Below are positions 31,239 through 42,478 of a DNA stretch of 64,000 nucleotides, piece by piece. This stretch comes from Auriscalpium vulgare. Its lineage: Eukaryota; Basidiomycota; Agaricomycetes; Russulales; Auriscalpiaceae. The stretch covers positions 682,001 to 746,000 of the forward strand of contig JAHBBC010000021.1 in NCBI GenBank assembly GCA_019915015.1, written 5' to 3'. Numbering within the stretch: position 1 is the first letter of the stretch; every line of letters starts with the position of its first letter. Below the pieces are notes generated by a model. That model was not told the origin of the DNA. It made no database searches and saw only the letters and a program-made list of their open reading frames with translations. The position numbers and the translations under genes were made by a program.

Positions 31239-32017
31239 ATGGTGAGCTCGTCGTACGCGATGCCGGCCCCGTGTTGTCCTCATTATTTTGCTACGCAAGG
31301 GTATCGACATCGCCAAGCACCACGTCAAGAAGGGCGTCCGCACCGCTCCGGCAAGCGAGGACCCATACCTCCTCTTGCTTGTTAAGGTACGTTTGTTCAG
31401 ATAGATCCTGCGATCCGCAGAGCTTTGCTTACCCACTGCGTAGCTCTACCGTTTCCTTGCTCGTCGTACGGACTCGAACTTCAACAAGGTCATTTTAGCG
31501 TCGCTGTTGTACGCCGTGAGGTACTGACCTCTGTGATAGGCGATCCTCCATCGTCTTTTCCTGTCCAAAATCAACCGTCCGCCTCTGTCTCTCTCGCGCA
31601 TTGTGAAGGAGACCAGCAACGCCGATGACCGGGCATCCAAAGTCATCGTGCAGGTCGGCACCGTGACGGATGACGTGCGTCTGCTCGAGGTGCCAAAGCT
31701 CTCAATTGCCGCCCTTCGGTTCACCCAGGGCGCTCGGGAGCGCATCCTCAAAGCTGGCGGCGAGGTCCTGACCCTCGATCAGCTTGCCCTGCGTGCCCCG
31801 ACCGGCTCGAACACCATCCTCCTTCGTGGAAAGCGCAATACCCGTGAGGCCGTGAAGCACTTTGGGATGGGTCCCCACAAGAACAAGAAGCCGTATACTG
31901 TCTCCAAGGGCCGCAAAGTGCGTTGCTACTATTCTTATGGCATCTCTGGTAGCTCACAGCCATTCGCAGTTCGAGCGTGCTCGTGGTCGCCGAAAGTCCC
32001 GTGGCTTCAAGGTCTAA
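31239..32017 (+). CDS. rpl18: 60S ribosomal protein eL18
   Basis: Structural protein of the large cytosolic ribosomal subunit. Five exons are clear: 31239-31241 (the ATG alone), 31300-31386, 31444-31488, 31540-31917 and 31970-32017. The protein reads M, then [20 protein letters not shown] with [84 protein letters not shown] and [20 protein letters not shown], ending [15 protein letters not shown]. The length of about 185 residues matches the family. The first intron directly after the start codon is typical of ribosomal protein genes in this group. Confidence 0.97.
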
Positions 32018-32314
32018 GAACCTTCAAAAGCGACGTGCAGTCGGTCTTTGCATGGTCGAGTGGAGGATGCGTTATATGCGTTATGAGCCTTTCTTTCACT
32101 CCCAGTATAACTTCATGAGCTCAAGCCACTTGTATGCATCGTCACGTCCCCCATGCTGTATTCACATGATTTGCTCGCTCGCTTGAGGCTCGCCATGTGT
32201 ACTTGCAGTATCATTCGCTAATAAGGTGCTAAGATCACGTCTTTTTGGGCACCTGAGACAAGGTGGACGCGAATGGTATCAGCAGTCGTCGAAATTTATG
32301 GATATTACTCTGTA

Positions 32315-34299
32315 CTATTTCAGCGATTTCTGCACCTCGGAGATCGCTGAGTCAAATGGCGGAACCACATGTGCAGACTGAACGTCTGCAGAAGAATTGC
32401 TCCGCGTCAATGGAACAGCGACTCCCGTTGCTCTTTGGACACGCCTCGCTTGAACCCCCTTCAACCACGCACGGCCTCCTCCGTAGAAGAACAAGAAGCA
32501 GACGGCGAGCATCCAATGACCATACCAACCAAGTGAAGTCCACGATGCGATGGAGCTGCTCCAGGTGGACAACATGAAGGGCAACGTGGCGTAGTTGGTG
32601 AGGGAGACGGTGACCACAGTGCCCGCGATGTCGTACGCTTGCTTAAGTGTTGTCCTAGGAGGTTCCGTGGGTCGCATTTTCTTCTCTGGAACGCCGTTTG
32701 CGGCAGTGCTGCTCTGCTGCATGCTTGGTGTGGGGGATGCAGGCAACAGCAATGGGCGCAGACTGCTGCGACACAAACGGCCGGCCGTCTGCATGAACCC
32801 GCCAAATAAGAAAGTGAGATAATATCCCAGCGCGATGCCATGCTAGAGTACGGCAAAAGTCAGCGATCGATAATAAAGGACGGAGACAAGTATTACCCAG
32901 AAAGCACTCGTGGCAAAAGTGATCATGCTGCTCTTGAAGCCAGGCTTCTTCCCCTTCGGTGTTACACGCTTGTACACGCATTCGCGTAGCCATATGTTTG
33001 TCTTCATGTTCCACGAGTCCAAAAGCACCTTGAAGTTCGGCGCATTCTCGATCAAAGACACGTTCACGTTGGCAGCGCCCTCCCACAAGGATTGACCGGA
33101 GGGACTGTATCCAGTGAAACCTAGACCAGTCAGGATGCTAGAACCCTCGGTGAGGGTCCATAATGCATAGTATTTGGCGCGCTCGAGCGGGCCGCAGATT
33201 TGTAAGTATAGAATCCTGAGGGATTGTTAGCATGAGCAGCGCTGACAGCAACTGATGCTCACCTGTAGGTCAGACTCTTTGCCTGGAACCAATCTGACAG
33301 CGTTACTCCATAGTTGAACGAAGGTCCGAGGCCGGCGAATAGGCCAAGGTAGAACAATCCGAAAGTCAATTTTCGGTAAGCCACGCGCTTGCGGCCGTCG
33401 GGTATCGCCCTGCGTCGTTCAACTCCAGAAGGTGGTTCGGATATCTGGAACAATGTCTCATCGATCAAAGACATGTATGCAGCGTACTCCAGGTATGGCC
33501 CGACAAGTACCCCGGGAAAATAAAATCTGTTTATAGACATTCAATCATTGAAACAGTGCGCGCGTGGAGTCAATGTGACTTACGCATATCCCAGGAACTC
33601 CAGGATGGATGGATACTTGACCACACGCATCCGAATTTGCCATTTGTCCAGATCCTGGATGCATATTGGCATCTGGCGGCGACTATGTCAGGGAACACGT
33701 ACTTCTTGTGGGCGTCTCCCATCCCAGACGTTCCAAGCGAAGGTCGTAAGTTTCATAACGAGAACCATCTGAGGCCCCGTAATGTCGAACGTTTCATACC
33801 CCATGGCAAACAGGGCACGGATAATGTGACTGAGAAGGATCAGGTTAACGTTCGCGACGATTTGGTGTGCGCACACTCACTTGATAGTCAAATGACCCAT
33901 CAAGACACTTGTCGAGAGACAGGTCAGAGAGGACAGGGAGTATGAACGGGTTGACACACCCGAACACGATCCAAGGCATATTGGGACCTCTGACATTTGC
34001 GGCGATAAAATACGTGGCCAACACGTCTCCGAGGAGTTGCAAGAAAGCGCCTCTAAGATTGAGCACGGGGATGAAATAAAAGAAAGCGATGGCGAGATTG
34101 AAAGCATGTTTGAGCGCAGGCTGAGATGACGGTATTCTTATGAAGAGGCTTCCAAGTGGATAGGACACGAGCAGGCATGCTATGAGCTGAGACAAACGCG
34201 TCAGTACCCTCGCGACTGCTATGGCATAATGAGACGCGCTTTGATTTGGTCCAGGGATGCCCCAGAGGCATTTGCCAGAGGGACGAGGAGGGAATCCAT
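32315..34299 (-). CDS. ale1: MBOAT lysophospholipid acyltransferase, Ale1/LPCAT type
   Basis: Endoplasmic-reticulum membrane enzyme that acylates lysophospholipids from acyl-CoA (Lands cycle). The start at 34299 reads MDSLLVPLANASGASLDQIK. An intron follows, then LIACLLVSYPLGSLFIRIPS and membrane segments such as LAIAFFYFIPVLNLRGAFLQ and LGDVLATYFIAANVRGPNMP. Next come YFPGVLVGPYLEYAAYMSLI, VAYRKLTFGLFYLGLFAGLG and the MBOAT signature WNMKTNIWLRECVYKRV with FATSAFW joined across an intron to HGIALGYYLTFLFGGFM. The catalytic His lies in that WHG motif. The C-terminal TMs include WYGHWMLAVCFLFFYGGGRA. The tail ends SAISEVQKSLK with no ER-retrieval KKxx. At least six introns are inferred. The LPLAT rather than sterol/DAG MBOAT branch is supported by the FPGVLVGPYLEY and NMKTNIWLRE motifs. 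Confidence 0.9.
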
Positions 34300-36262
34300 G
34301 GCAGGACGGATGGAGAGAGGGAACCAGTGCGCGCGGCAAGTGCAGTACTGGGATCCTTTGGGGATGACCCCCACAGGATCCCCACCAGTTATGTCACCAA
34401 ACCTCGACTACATGCATGTTCACACGCAGCAAGCTAGCCCCGAACAGTCGTTGCGCTGAACTCGACATTCGAACATCCATATAATCAACTATATCAACTA
34501 TAATAAATGAACTCGATTCCCGAGTTGCCCGAGACAAGTGGGACATCTGATTGGTCGGCCAAGAATATCACTGACTTCTGCGAGCGGGCGCCTGTTTCAT
34601 GTTCGCTTCCTCCGTCCTATCCTGCGCCTCTGGCATAACATGTTTTCGCCGCCTCAGTCACCCATACCCGCCTCTCTTCGTACTAATTAGTATCCCACAG
34701 TGACCCCGCCAAGCTGGACATTGTATATCGACATGCTCAGAATCCCGGCTTGCTCTATGTAACCTCCGTATCCGTGTTCACTTTCGTATTGACAGGTCGC
34801 AGTATCACTAGCACTCTCCGGAAACCAAGACGGCGAGCAATCCATCCGCCCTGCATGCTGCCTCCAGGCTCAACTATTGTGCTGTCTTTCCCGTGATCAA
34901 CTGTCGGAGGCCCAGGCACCTGTTACACGACGGGGTAGGCGTCTCCGTTCTCATTTGCAGACGCACAGGGCTGACGGGTTGACTGAGATAGGCTGGATAC
35001 AGGACAGTGCCGACCTAAATGACTGCTTACGAGTATCCGCTGAGCTACGCATCATACCCGCACTGTAGTACGTGCCCGAAGCTTGCCATTGTGAACTCAT
35101 GGGTGCGTCTACCTCAGACTCTCCTCCCACACTGCACTAATATGTAGGTGGGAACATCAAGCAAGCCTGCCATCAACCTCGCAACCTGTGTTCTCGGCCC
35201 CGCCGGGCGCTCGCCGCGAACCAGGTTCATTTGCCGTCTCGAGATTTCGACCGAAATGTGCCCGATAGTCACTATCCGCTGACTGTCTCTAGCTTGCTTC
35301 ATGTGTATCATAGGCTTCATGTGCACGGGGTCACGGAGCTGCCCATCGGTAGATGGGCAGCGGAAGTGGCCCAATGGTTATGTATTATCATTACGGGTCC
35401 ACGATTGGCAAGGAGACCTGTAGGACCTGTTGAAAGGGCCTTGAGTACTCACCAAGGATAATGTTATCGTAAACCCCCGTGCAGCGGCACGGGTCACGAC
35501 TAGTAATCGAATAAGTACCATCGAATGGTCAGAAGAGCTGTATACGACAATCGTTTGATTGCTGCAGACTGAATGGACACAGGTTCTTGAGACAGGCCTG
35601 TGGGGCGCTGGTTCGACGTCTCGGGACGCTCGACTGCCACCTCTCTGCCGCCTGTCGCGATTGCACACAGTTGCACCTCCGGATAGTAACTATTGGCAGT
35701 TTGACTCAAGAATTATCAGCGCTTCAAGTTGCAGTGTCAGAACGCCATTTCTCTGGCATCTATTCTGGCTCACCGCAGACCGGCACCGGCACAAGCTCGC
35801 AGTGCGCAGGCGATAGATATCCGGGCGAGGTGGTAAGTCTGCGGATCCGAAACTATAAAGGCACGGTGAAGGCTCGAGAAACCCACGTATCGACACAAGT
35901 CCACGCCAAATGGGATTTTTTCCTTTCCGAAGGCTTTATGCATCCAGCCTGGCGGGCCTGCGCCTGCACATCAGCCGCAACCTCATGCAAACTGTCTAGC
36001 AAATTCTCAAGTTGGGATGGACAGGATGTGATTGGTTGATGGCATGACGCCGCTAGGAATGAACAGGATGATGACCTATATACGCGTGAAGATAGAACAC
36101 AAGTTGAAGAATAGAAGAGCCTATGTACAAAGCCATGGAGGAAAGTCAAAATCTAGATAATAACTAAGAGCCGCGAAGACGATAAATATGATGATGCGCA
36201 CGATATCTGTATCCTTCGCTTTATATCCGCCAGAGCCACATCCCGTTCCCACACCGATGAAT
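34300..36262. other. 2-kb gene-poor region
   Basis: The longest stretch without a supported gene. Open frames on both strands are short and unlike known proteins. Visible structure includes an AT-rich run (about 34480-34510), an ACTCG...CGAGT inverted repeat near 34512-34526, and a perfect 12-base palindrome TACTAATTAGTA at 34681-34692. A plus-strand frame at 35587-36039 (150 codons) is the longest but has no recognisable domain. It would hold the Ale1 promoter and the 3' end of the small membrane-protein gene. Confidence 0.4.
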
Positions 36263-36862
36263 CTATGTTGTGATAGGCTCCGAAACGACAAACTCGCGCT
36301 TGTCGTCGGGTTTCGCGATATCCCAGAATGCCTGCCAGCCAAACCAGCCTCCGTCCGACGACGTCTGTACCTCATGTGAGTCGACCCCTACGTCCTGTAT
36401 TGCTTGAAATTGCAGGTGGGGGTTGCGAGTGGCCAGACGGTGGGTGAGCAAGTGACATGCCATCATGAAGAACAGTAGGAGGAGGATGAAGGTCGTGCGG
36501 GCCTTCAGTTGCAGCGGGCCTGCGAGTGATGACAGCCGCTCGCGTATCGAAGGCTTGTCCGCCAGTGGGTCAGCGATGAATGCGATGGAGAAGTCGGTTG
36601 AGCAAGACGGAGAGGACGGCGTGACTATGATGGCCGGGAGGGGGGATTTTTCACTCGTGAGTGGCAAAGTGAGATCTGTGTAACGAAAGATTGAGTGACA
36701 GCACTTGCAGCCATAACCGTATCACTGACCGAGCGGCGGCGGCACAAGGACAAAGTCGTTACGGTGCTGGGGCAGACGATGGCGACGAGGGGCTGTACAA
36801 TGCCTTGTTCATGCTGATCAAGGGAGATGGCACATATGATATGGCTCACCAGAGGGGGCCAT
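36263..36862 (-). CDS. Small single-pass membrane protein, unrecognised
   Basis: Not recognised. The model joins a 13-base first exon (36850-36862, MAPS plus one base) by a GTGAGC...TTACACAG intron (36676-36849) to an open exon 36263-36675 reading DLTLPLTSEKSPLPAIIVTP. It has about 142 residues: a Ser/Pro-rich N-terminal part, a positive patch (LQLKARTT), one strongly hydrophobic helix FILLLLFFMMACHLL, then a C-terminal part with WFGWQAFWDIAKPDDKREF and the end SEPITT. The positive side is N-terminal of the helix, suggesting N-in. It is divergent from the WDR89-like gene, 280 bases away. The splice model is plausible but rests on consensus signals only. Confidence 0.45.
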
Positions 36863-37142
36863 GGGTCGAGTCGTGAGGGACGGGGGTATTGTTACTGGTA
36901 TATGATCGTCGATGTCGAAAGGCGCGATGACAACGCCGAATGAGAACGAGTGTGGGTGAAAAGAGCGTGGTCGAAGCAGGCGACGAAGAAGAGCGAAGAG
37001 GGAAGAGCAAGCGCAGGCAAGCTGTGTGCGCTGCTGGTGATGGCGATGGGAAGAGAATGAGGGTTGTAGCAACGGCCTCGCGGGGATCGGTAAGCTGAGC
37101 GCGCGGCATGACCACATGACCGTCACGTCAACCTCCTCCGCC

Positions 37143-38616
37143 ATGTCGTCGCTCCTCCAGTCCCCGACGCTCGCAGAAACCAGCCATCCGTTGCACTCGG
37201 TCCAGCTGCCCTCCGATGCGTATGTTCTCCATCTGGCCTCTCTGCCCTCGCACTACGCTGCCGCCGCCTCCGCACCCACCCACCATATACATCTCTACGA
37301 CAAGATCTCCTTCCAAAGCACGCTCGTCTTCCCCGGACATGAGGGTGGAACGACGTCCCTACGCGCTGTAGACGCCTTGGCAGGAACGTCGCGGAGCCTT
37401 CTTCTTTCTTCTGGACGCGACAGCACCGTCCAGGTCTGGGACGAGCGGACCGGTTCCGTCGGTGTCAAAAGTCAGTCAAGCCAAGTCCATGCGCCCGCAA
37501 TCGATTTTGACCAACTCAAAAGTCATTCCTTGATCCAGTGCTCCAATCCTCAAGCGCGTCGAGAGCCTTACTTTCCTGCGATGTATCCCCCGATGGTTTT
37601 ACAGTCGCTGCAGGATCTGAGCTCAAGGGCGACGAGGCCCAAATACTATTCTGGTATACACCTTTCTCTGCCCCGCGCCGTTCGAGCTTTGCTGATGCAG
37701 GTATGCTCTTCTCCTTTGTTCTACTAGGGATCCTAGAAATCCGAATGCTCCCTTGCGCGTCCATTCCTCCACCCACTCCGAGGATATCACCATAGTCGAA
37801 TTTTCGCCGCCGTCCAATCCGTCGTCAAGCCACAATGTTCTTCTATCAGCATCCTCTGACGGACTAATAAGCCTGTCAAATGCAGAAGACGATGACGAGG
37901 ATGAAGCTGTGATGCAGGTTGGTAATTGGGGTTGTAGCATCTCCCAGGCGGGCTGGATACCTCGCACGAATGCAGAACCCCGCGTGTGGGCTGCGAGCGA
38001 CATGGAAACGTTCAGCGCATGGTCTGAAGAGGTAAGCACAGCATTGAGACGTCTCCCTTCTTCAACCCATCGCTTCAACAGCTCGATCTCCTCTCCGACC
38101 TGGACATCCGTAGCCCATCGGTTCACAACCAGAACCGTACCTGGGTGACAGACTATCTCATCGATTGCCATGCGGCATGCCAGAGCGGGCTGAGTGTGTT
38201 TACTGGTTCCAACGAGTACGCTGTCCTTCTCTTGAAGCCCAACTTGTCACTGACGCTCATACAGAGGCGACGTTGCGCTTCTACGCAATGCAAATTACTT
38301 TGATCGAGCTTCACCTTGGCAATTGGAACGCCTGTGGATTGGCGGCCACTCGGGCGTTGTGCGTACAATCCTGTGGGACGAACAAGTCAGTCTCAATTTC
38401 TGAGTTGCATCTCGCACAATTAACGGTTGCCGCCAGGCCAGTGTCGTCCTCAGTGGAGGAGAAGATTCCAAGCTGCACGCTTGGACATGCCCACAGCTAC
38501 CTGGGGATGCAGATCGGGGACTAGCAGCTGCTAGTCCCTATACGAGGAAAAGAGATCACGGCGACGACGACGACGACGACGTGGAGATGGGTGAGATATA
38601 CTTCGATAATGTATAG
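37143..38616 (+). CDS. WD40-repeat protein, WDR89 homologue
   Basis: WD40 beta-propeller scaffold of unknown molecular role; WDR89 homologues are conserved from fungi to animals. Start MSSLLQSPTLAETSHPLHSV at 37143 (an in-frame ATG at 37116 is an alternative). Blades: AYVLHLASLPSHYAAAASAP with HIHLYDK, then LLLSSGRDSTVQVWDERTG. After an intron follow SRALLSCDVSPDGFTVAAGS with ELKGDEAQILFW, EDITIVEFSPPSNPSSSHNV with LLSASSDGLISLSN, then WVTDYLIDCHAACQSGLSVF. The last are WQLERLWIGGHSGVVRTILW and ASVVLSGGEDSKLHAWTCP. The tail ends with an Asp run encoded by (GAC)n at 38560-38580 and DVEMGEIYFDNV. At least five introns. Divergent from the small membrane protein and convergent with Mss1. Confidence 0.85.
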
Positions 38617-38803
38617 CTCCTCCGGTTTTCTAGTGTGGGGAAAATATGCTGATGGCCACGCGTTCCAGAAAAAACGTCGGAGGTCTTAGATTCACAATTC
38701 CCCAGCGAGTGGATAGTGCATGTTCATCGACGGATGAACTACGAGTTTTCCGTTCGATGTACATAGCACCTATCCTCTGAAATGATTGGCGTTGCTAAGG
38801 CAT

Positions 38804-40746
38804 CTATTTGCCGATACAAAAATCGCGAAAGATGACGTCTAAAACGTCTTCGTTTTCGATAAGCCCAGATATTTGGCCTACCGCCTGGGCAGCATACCGC
38901 AATTCCTCTGCTCCCAGAACAACGTCGTCTGTGATCTGCTGTTCAAAAGGCGTCTCGTGGAAATAAAAATTCTGAGCGCGCTTACCGACTTGCAAGAATG
39001 CGTCGAGGAATTGCAAGGCTGTTTCAAGATGGGTACGATGACGAGCGTGTGTTATCAAGGGAGACTCGTTGACGTCTTCTTCCTGCAGCAAGTTGTATCT
39101 AGAAATCGGGTTGTCAACGAGACCCGATAAGAAACCATAGCTGTGTTGCTCACCGAGCCCGCAATGCGGCTGAAAAGTCGGCGACAAATACGTCTGTCCC
39201 GTCGTCCTTGGTTAAACTGACGAGCCAGTGCCCAGAATCCGAGATATCAAGGAGTGCTTGGGTGGCTACTTCGAGATCAGACGCCGTCATCAGATCGACT
39301 TTGTTCAATAATACTAGAGTATCCTTTGTAAGGAGCGGGCTGACGAAAGGCGGGATCGTAATGCTTGGTCCGGAGGTAGTTTTAGTGATGATGTCAGGTA
39401 GAGAAAGCACCAGTATATTGACATCCGCTGCTTCGACACTAGCATAGCATCCAATTCGTCAGAGAGATCGTGAAGACACGGCAGAAGAATACTTGGCACG
39501 AACGCTTTCTGCGCTCTCTCGACTCCGATGCTCTCCACGAGATCGTCTGTCTGCCTCAGCCCGGCCGTATCAGCGACGATGACCGGCAGGCCCCCGATAT
39601 CCAGCGATAACTCAAGGATGTCGCGCGTCGTCCCAGGTATGGGCGTGACTATAGCGGCATCACGTCGCGCTAATTTCCAACATGAGAAAACAGCTGGACG
39701 AGAACGCATCGACAGTTCTCACCAAAGAAGTTCAGTAGACTGCTTTTCCCCGCATTCGGGGGACCGAAGATCGCCAGCCGGATGCCCGATCGCAGGATCT
39801 CACCGCGTCGATTGTCGGATAGGATCTTGTGGATATGTTTGCGAACGCGTTGGACGTGCTCCCTAGCTGCAAGGATCCATGAGAGCACCTACTAGTGTGG
39901 ACAAGTAGACCAACCTCGATTGTAGACATCGTCCTCAAGATCTTCGCCCTCCCCAAAATCGATCAGGGCTTCAACTAAGGCAGAACATTCAATAATCTCT
40001 TGCCTCAGCTTGTCTAGATGAACCCGTGCGGAGCCCTGTAAACAAGAGCACCTTGCATTTGGAATAGGGCAGATGCACGGGAGATTTCCACCTACTTCCG
40101 CCACTCGCAATGCAGCTCGTCGTTGCACCTCAGTCTCCGCGTCGATTAGATCCCGCAGGCCCTCCACTTGCGTCAGGTCAAGTCGGCCGCCTTCGAAGGC
40201 GCGTCGCGTGAACTCTCCCGGCTCTGCGAGGCGCAAAGACGGGATGCATGCCAACGCATTCAGCACTGCAGAAACTATGGCACGTCCAGAGTGAAGATGC
40301 AACTCAAGGACATCTTCGGTAGTAAACGACTTCGGCCCTGCAAGGATTAATGATCGGTCAAAGCAGCGAAAGACAGAAGATGGAGACGCACCACGGAAAT
40401 AAACCGTGAGGCCGTCATCTAGAGCTTCCCCACTAACAGGATGAACAATCTTGCATCGCTCCATTTTCCATGGTTGGGGACCGACTTCCTTGCCCTTGCT
40501 CGCGCGGACGAGCGCCATGCGCTGCCACACGGTGAGCGCGTCTGGCCCAGAGATGCGGACCACCGCGACCCCGCCTTTGCCTGGTGGCGTCGATAAAGCA
40601 TATATTGTGCTGCGTTGCGCGTGAGATGGTACAAGCTCTGGCAAATCGGAGTGATGGGGAGGAGAAGTTAGGTCCACAGGCAGACGCGTCGAGGTCGCGT
40701 GAGCACGCGTGTTGGCGGGCAAGCGCGGTCGCAGACGGCTAGACAT
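38804..40746 (-). CDS. mss1: Mitochondrial tRNA-modification GTPase Mss1 (MnmE/TrmE)
   Basis: GTPase that, with Mto1, installs the 5-taurino/carboxymethylaminomethyl modification at wobble U34 of mitochondrial tRNAs. The start at 40746 gives an Arg/Ser/Thr-rich presequence ([20 protein letters not shown]). The tetrahydrofolate-binding N-domain follows: [20 protein letters not shown] with [24 protein letters not shown] and [20 protein letters not shown] with [13 protein letters not shown]. GTPase motifs: G1 [16 protein letters not shown]2 [14 protein letters not shown]3 [16 protein letters not shown]4 LLNKVDLM. The C-terminus is FRDFCIGK, with the conserved Cys of the MnmE C-terminal CIGK motif. 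About seven introns, one falling between NFF and [13 protein letters not shown]. Head to head with calcineurin B (238 bases). Confidence 0.94.
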
Positions 40747-40984
40747 CTGCAGAGTTGAGTCATGAAGGGCGATGCGTGTGCTGTGTACTTGGGAAGGGGC
40801 CCGTAGCCAGCGCGTAGACCGCATGCAGCACCGCCAGCCTTTGCAGTGCATTGGACTTTGGAAGATGTCTCGACATTCCCACGGGGCTCGAAGCTCTTCA
40901 ATATCCGACTCCGCTTTGCAATGTCGGTTCCTAGTCCCTCCTTCCCCGCACACCGTCCATCGTTTCCCCACTTCTCTACTCACC

Positions 40985-41914
40985 ATGGGTCAATCACGTA
41001 TGTCCTACCCGCCCACCGCCGCGATCGGTCGTCTGATCGCTCGCAATGCACAGCGTCTCAGTTCATGGAGGACATGGAGAAGCGGTCCAACTGTACGTGC
41101 CGTCTCGACTGTCTGTCCTGCTCCCTCGAAGCGATATCTCCCCACCTTCAGTCAACGCAAGCGAGCTGGAACGTCTGAAGAAGCGTTTCATGAAGCTGGA
41201 CAGGTATGTACCCCCGCGACTCCGCTCCCATTACCTCACTTCAACGCAAGCCATGGGACAGCGATGGTTCGGGATCAATAGACCGCGACGAGTTCCTGCA
41301 GATACCACAGATCGCGAACAACCCCCTGGCCTCACGAATGATTGCCATTTTCGATGAGGAGTGCGTCCATGTGCCCGCTTGACCCGTTCGCGATGTTAAC
41401 ATATCTTCTTTCTTCCATGAAGTGGCGGCGGAACCGTCGATTTCCAAGAGTTTGTGGGTGGTCTGAGCGCGTTCAGTAGTCGCGGCGGTCGAGAAGAGAA
41501 GCTCCGATGTCCGTGTTTCGAATTTCTACCGTGCACTGCTATCTAACGGCAACCTTCAGTTGCCTTCAAAGTGTACGACATGGACAGGGACGGTTTCATT
41601 TCGAACGGAGAATTATTTCTCGTATTGAAGATGATGGTCGGGAATAATTTGAAGGTGCGTCCCAAACCCTGGGCATGAGTGCGGCCATTTAGCATTTCAC
41701 ACGTGCAGGACACGCAATTGCAAGAGATTGTGGACAAGACTATCATGGAAGCGGACAAAGATGGTGATGGCAAGCTGAGCTTCGAGGAATTCACGCAGAT
41801 GGTGTCCAACACGGTGCGTCATCTCACAATCTCGTGTTACAACAGGCGGCTCGTTGACATGCCATGTGCTTGCAGGACATTGTCAAACAGATGACTCTGG
41901 AGGACCTGTTCTAG
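40985..41914 (+). CDS. cnb1: Calcineurin regulatory subunit B
   Basis: Calcium-binding EF-hand subunit of the protein phosphatase calcineurin, which activates calcium stress signalling. The start exon MGQS (N-myristoylation-type MG) is spliced to [13 protein letters not shown], then [19 protein letters not shown]-hand 1: [13 protein letters not shown]-hand 2: [20 protein letters not shown] (starting FDEE with the canonical GG insertion); EF-hand 3: [22 protein letters not shown]-hand 4: [18 protein letters not shown]. The C-terminus is [12 protein letters not shown]. Introns are short and split most EF-hands. The length is near the usual 170-175 residues. Head to head with Mss1. Confidence 0.95.
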
Positions 41915-42478
41915 GCTACTTCGATACTTGCCGATCCTTCTCGCCCTTCTCGCAACCTGCATACCCACCCCCCCCCCCACATGCCCTTGTGGCCCTTCAT
42001 GTCTTCGATATTCGATGCACACCTATCACGAAATGTAATACTGGACAACGATCTTTGTACAAGACGCACTACCGCCCGTTTCGTTCCTTGTGCTCCGGGC
42101 TGGGGTAATGCGATATGGGAAAAGAATTGTAGCCGGGATTGTTGTTCAAGTCAAGGGGGGTCCGATGCATTCAAGTGGACATCTATCTGCTAGAGTAATA
42201 CTCGGCCCACCATTACCAGATTATATGATACAACATACGGCGGGTGTTACAGACGGGTGAAGGAATGGAGTCGAAGAGCGCTACTAACGCGTGTGAGATG
42301 GAGAACTATGCTGTACAGAGAGCGCTTGGTCCATTCAATGCTAGTCGGGATAACCAAAAAACAACATTCGAAGGTTCACGCGCGCGGTGAAAGTTGGATG
42401 CAGGAAGGGTGCACGGGAACAACAAGCGATGCGACGTCAGGGTATCAGGCATCACGGTCCGAAGTGAGCTCGCGTGCT
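41915..42478. other. Convergent 3' region with C11 tract
   Basis: Between convergent calcineurin B and the Pro/Ser-rich gene. It has a homopolymer of 11 C at about 41968-41978 in the presumed calcineurin B 3' UTR. No gene was recognised. Confidence 0.5.

Noticed and set aside
35360..35420. tRNA-like A-box (tggcccaatggtta)
   Set aside because: No matching B-box (GGTTCGANNCC) or cloverleaf stems could be drawn downstream.
35587..36039. 150-codon plus-strand frame in the gene-poor region
   Set aside because: No domain, no clear splice partners and no support from codon pattern; not annotated as a gene.
38556..38582. (GAC)n repeat
   Set aside because: It encodes the C-terminal poly-Asp of the WDR89-like protein, in frame; no separate function is needed.
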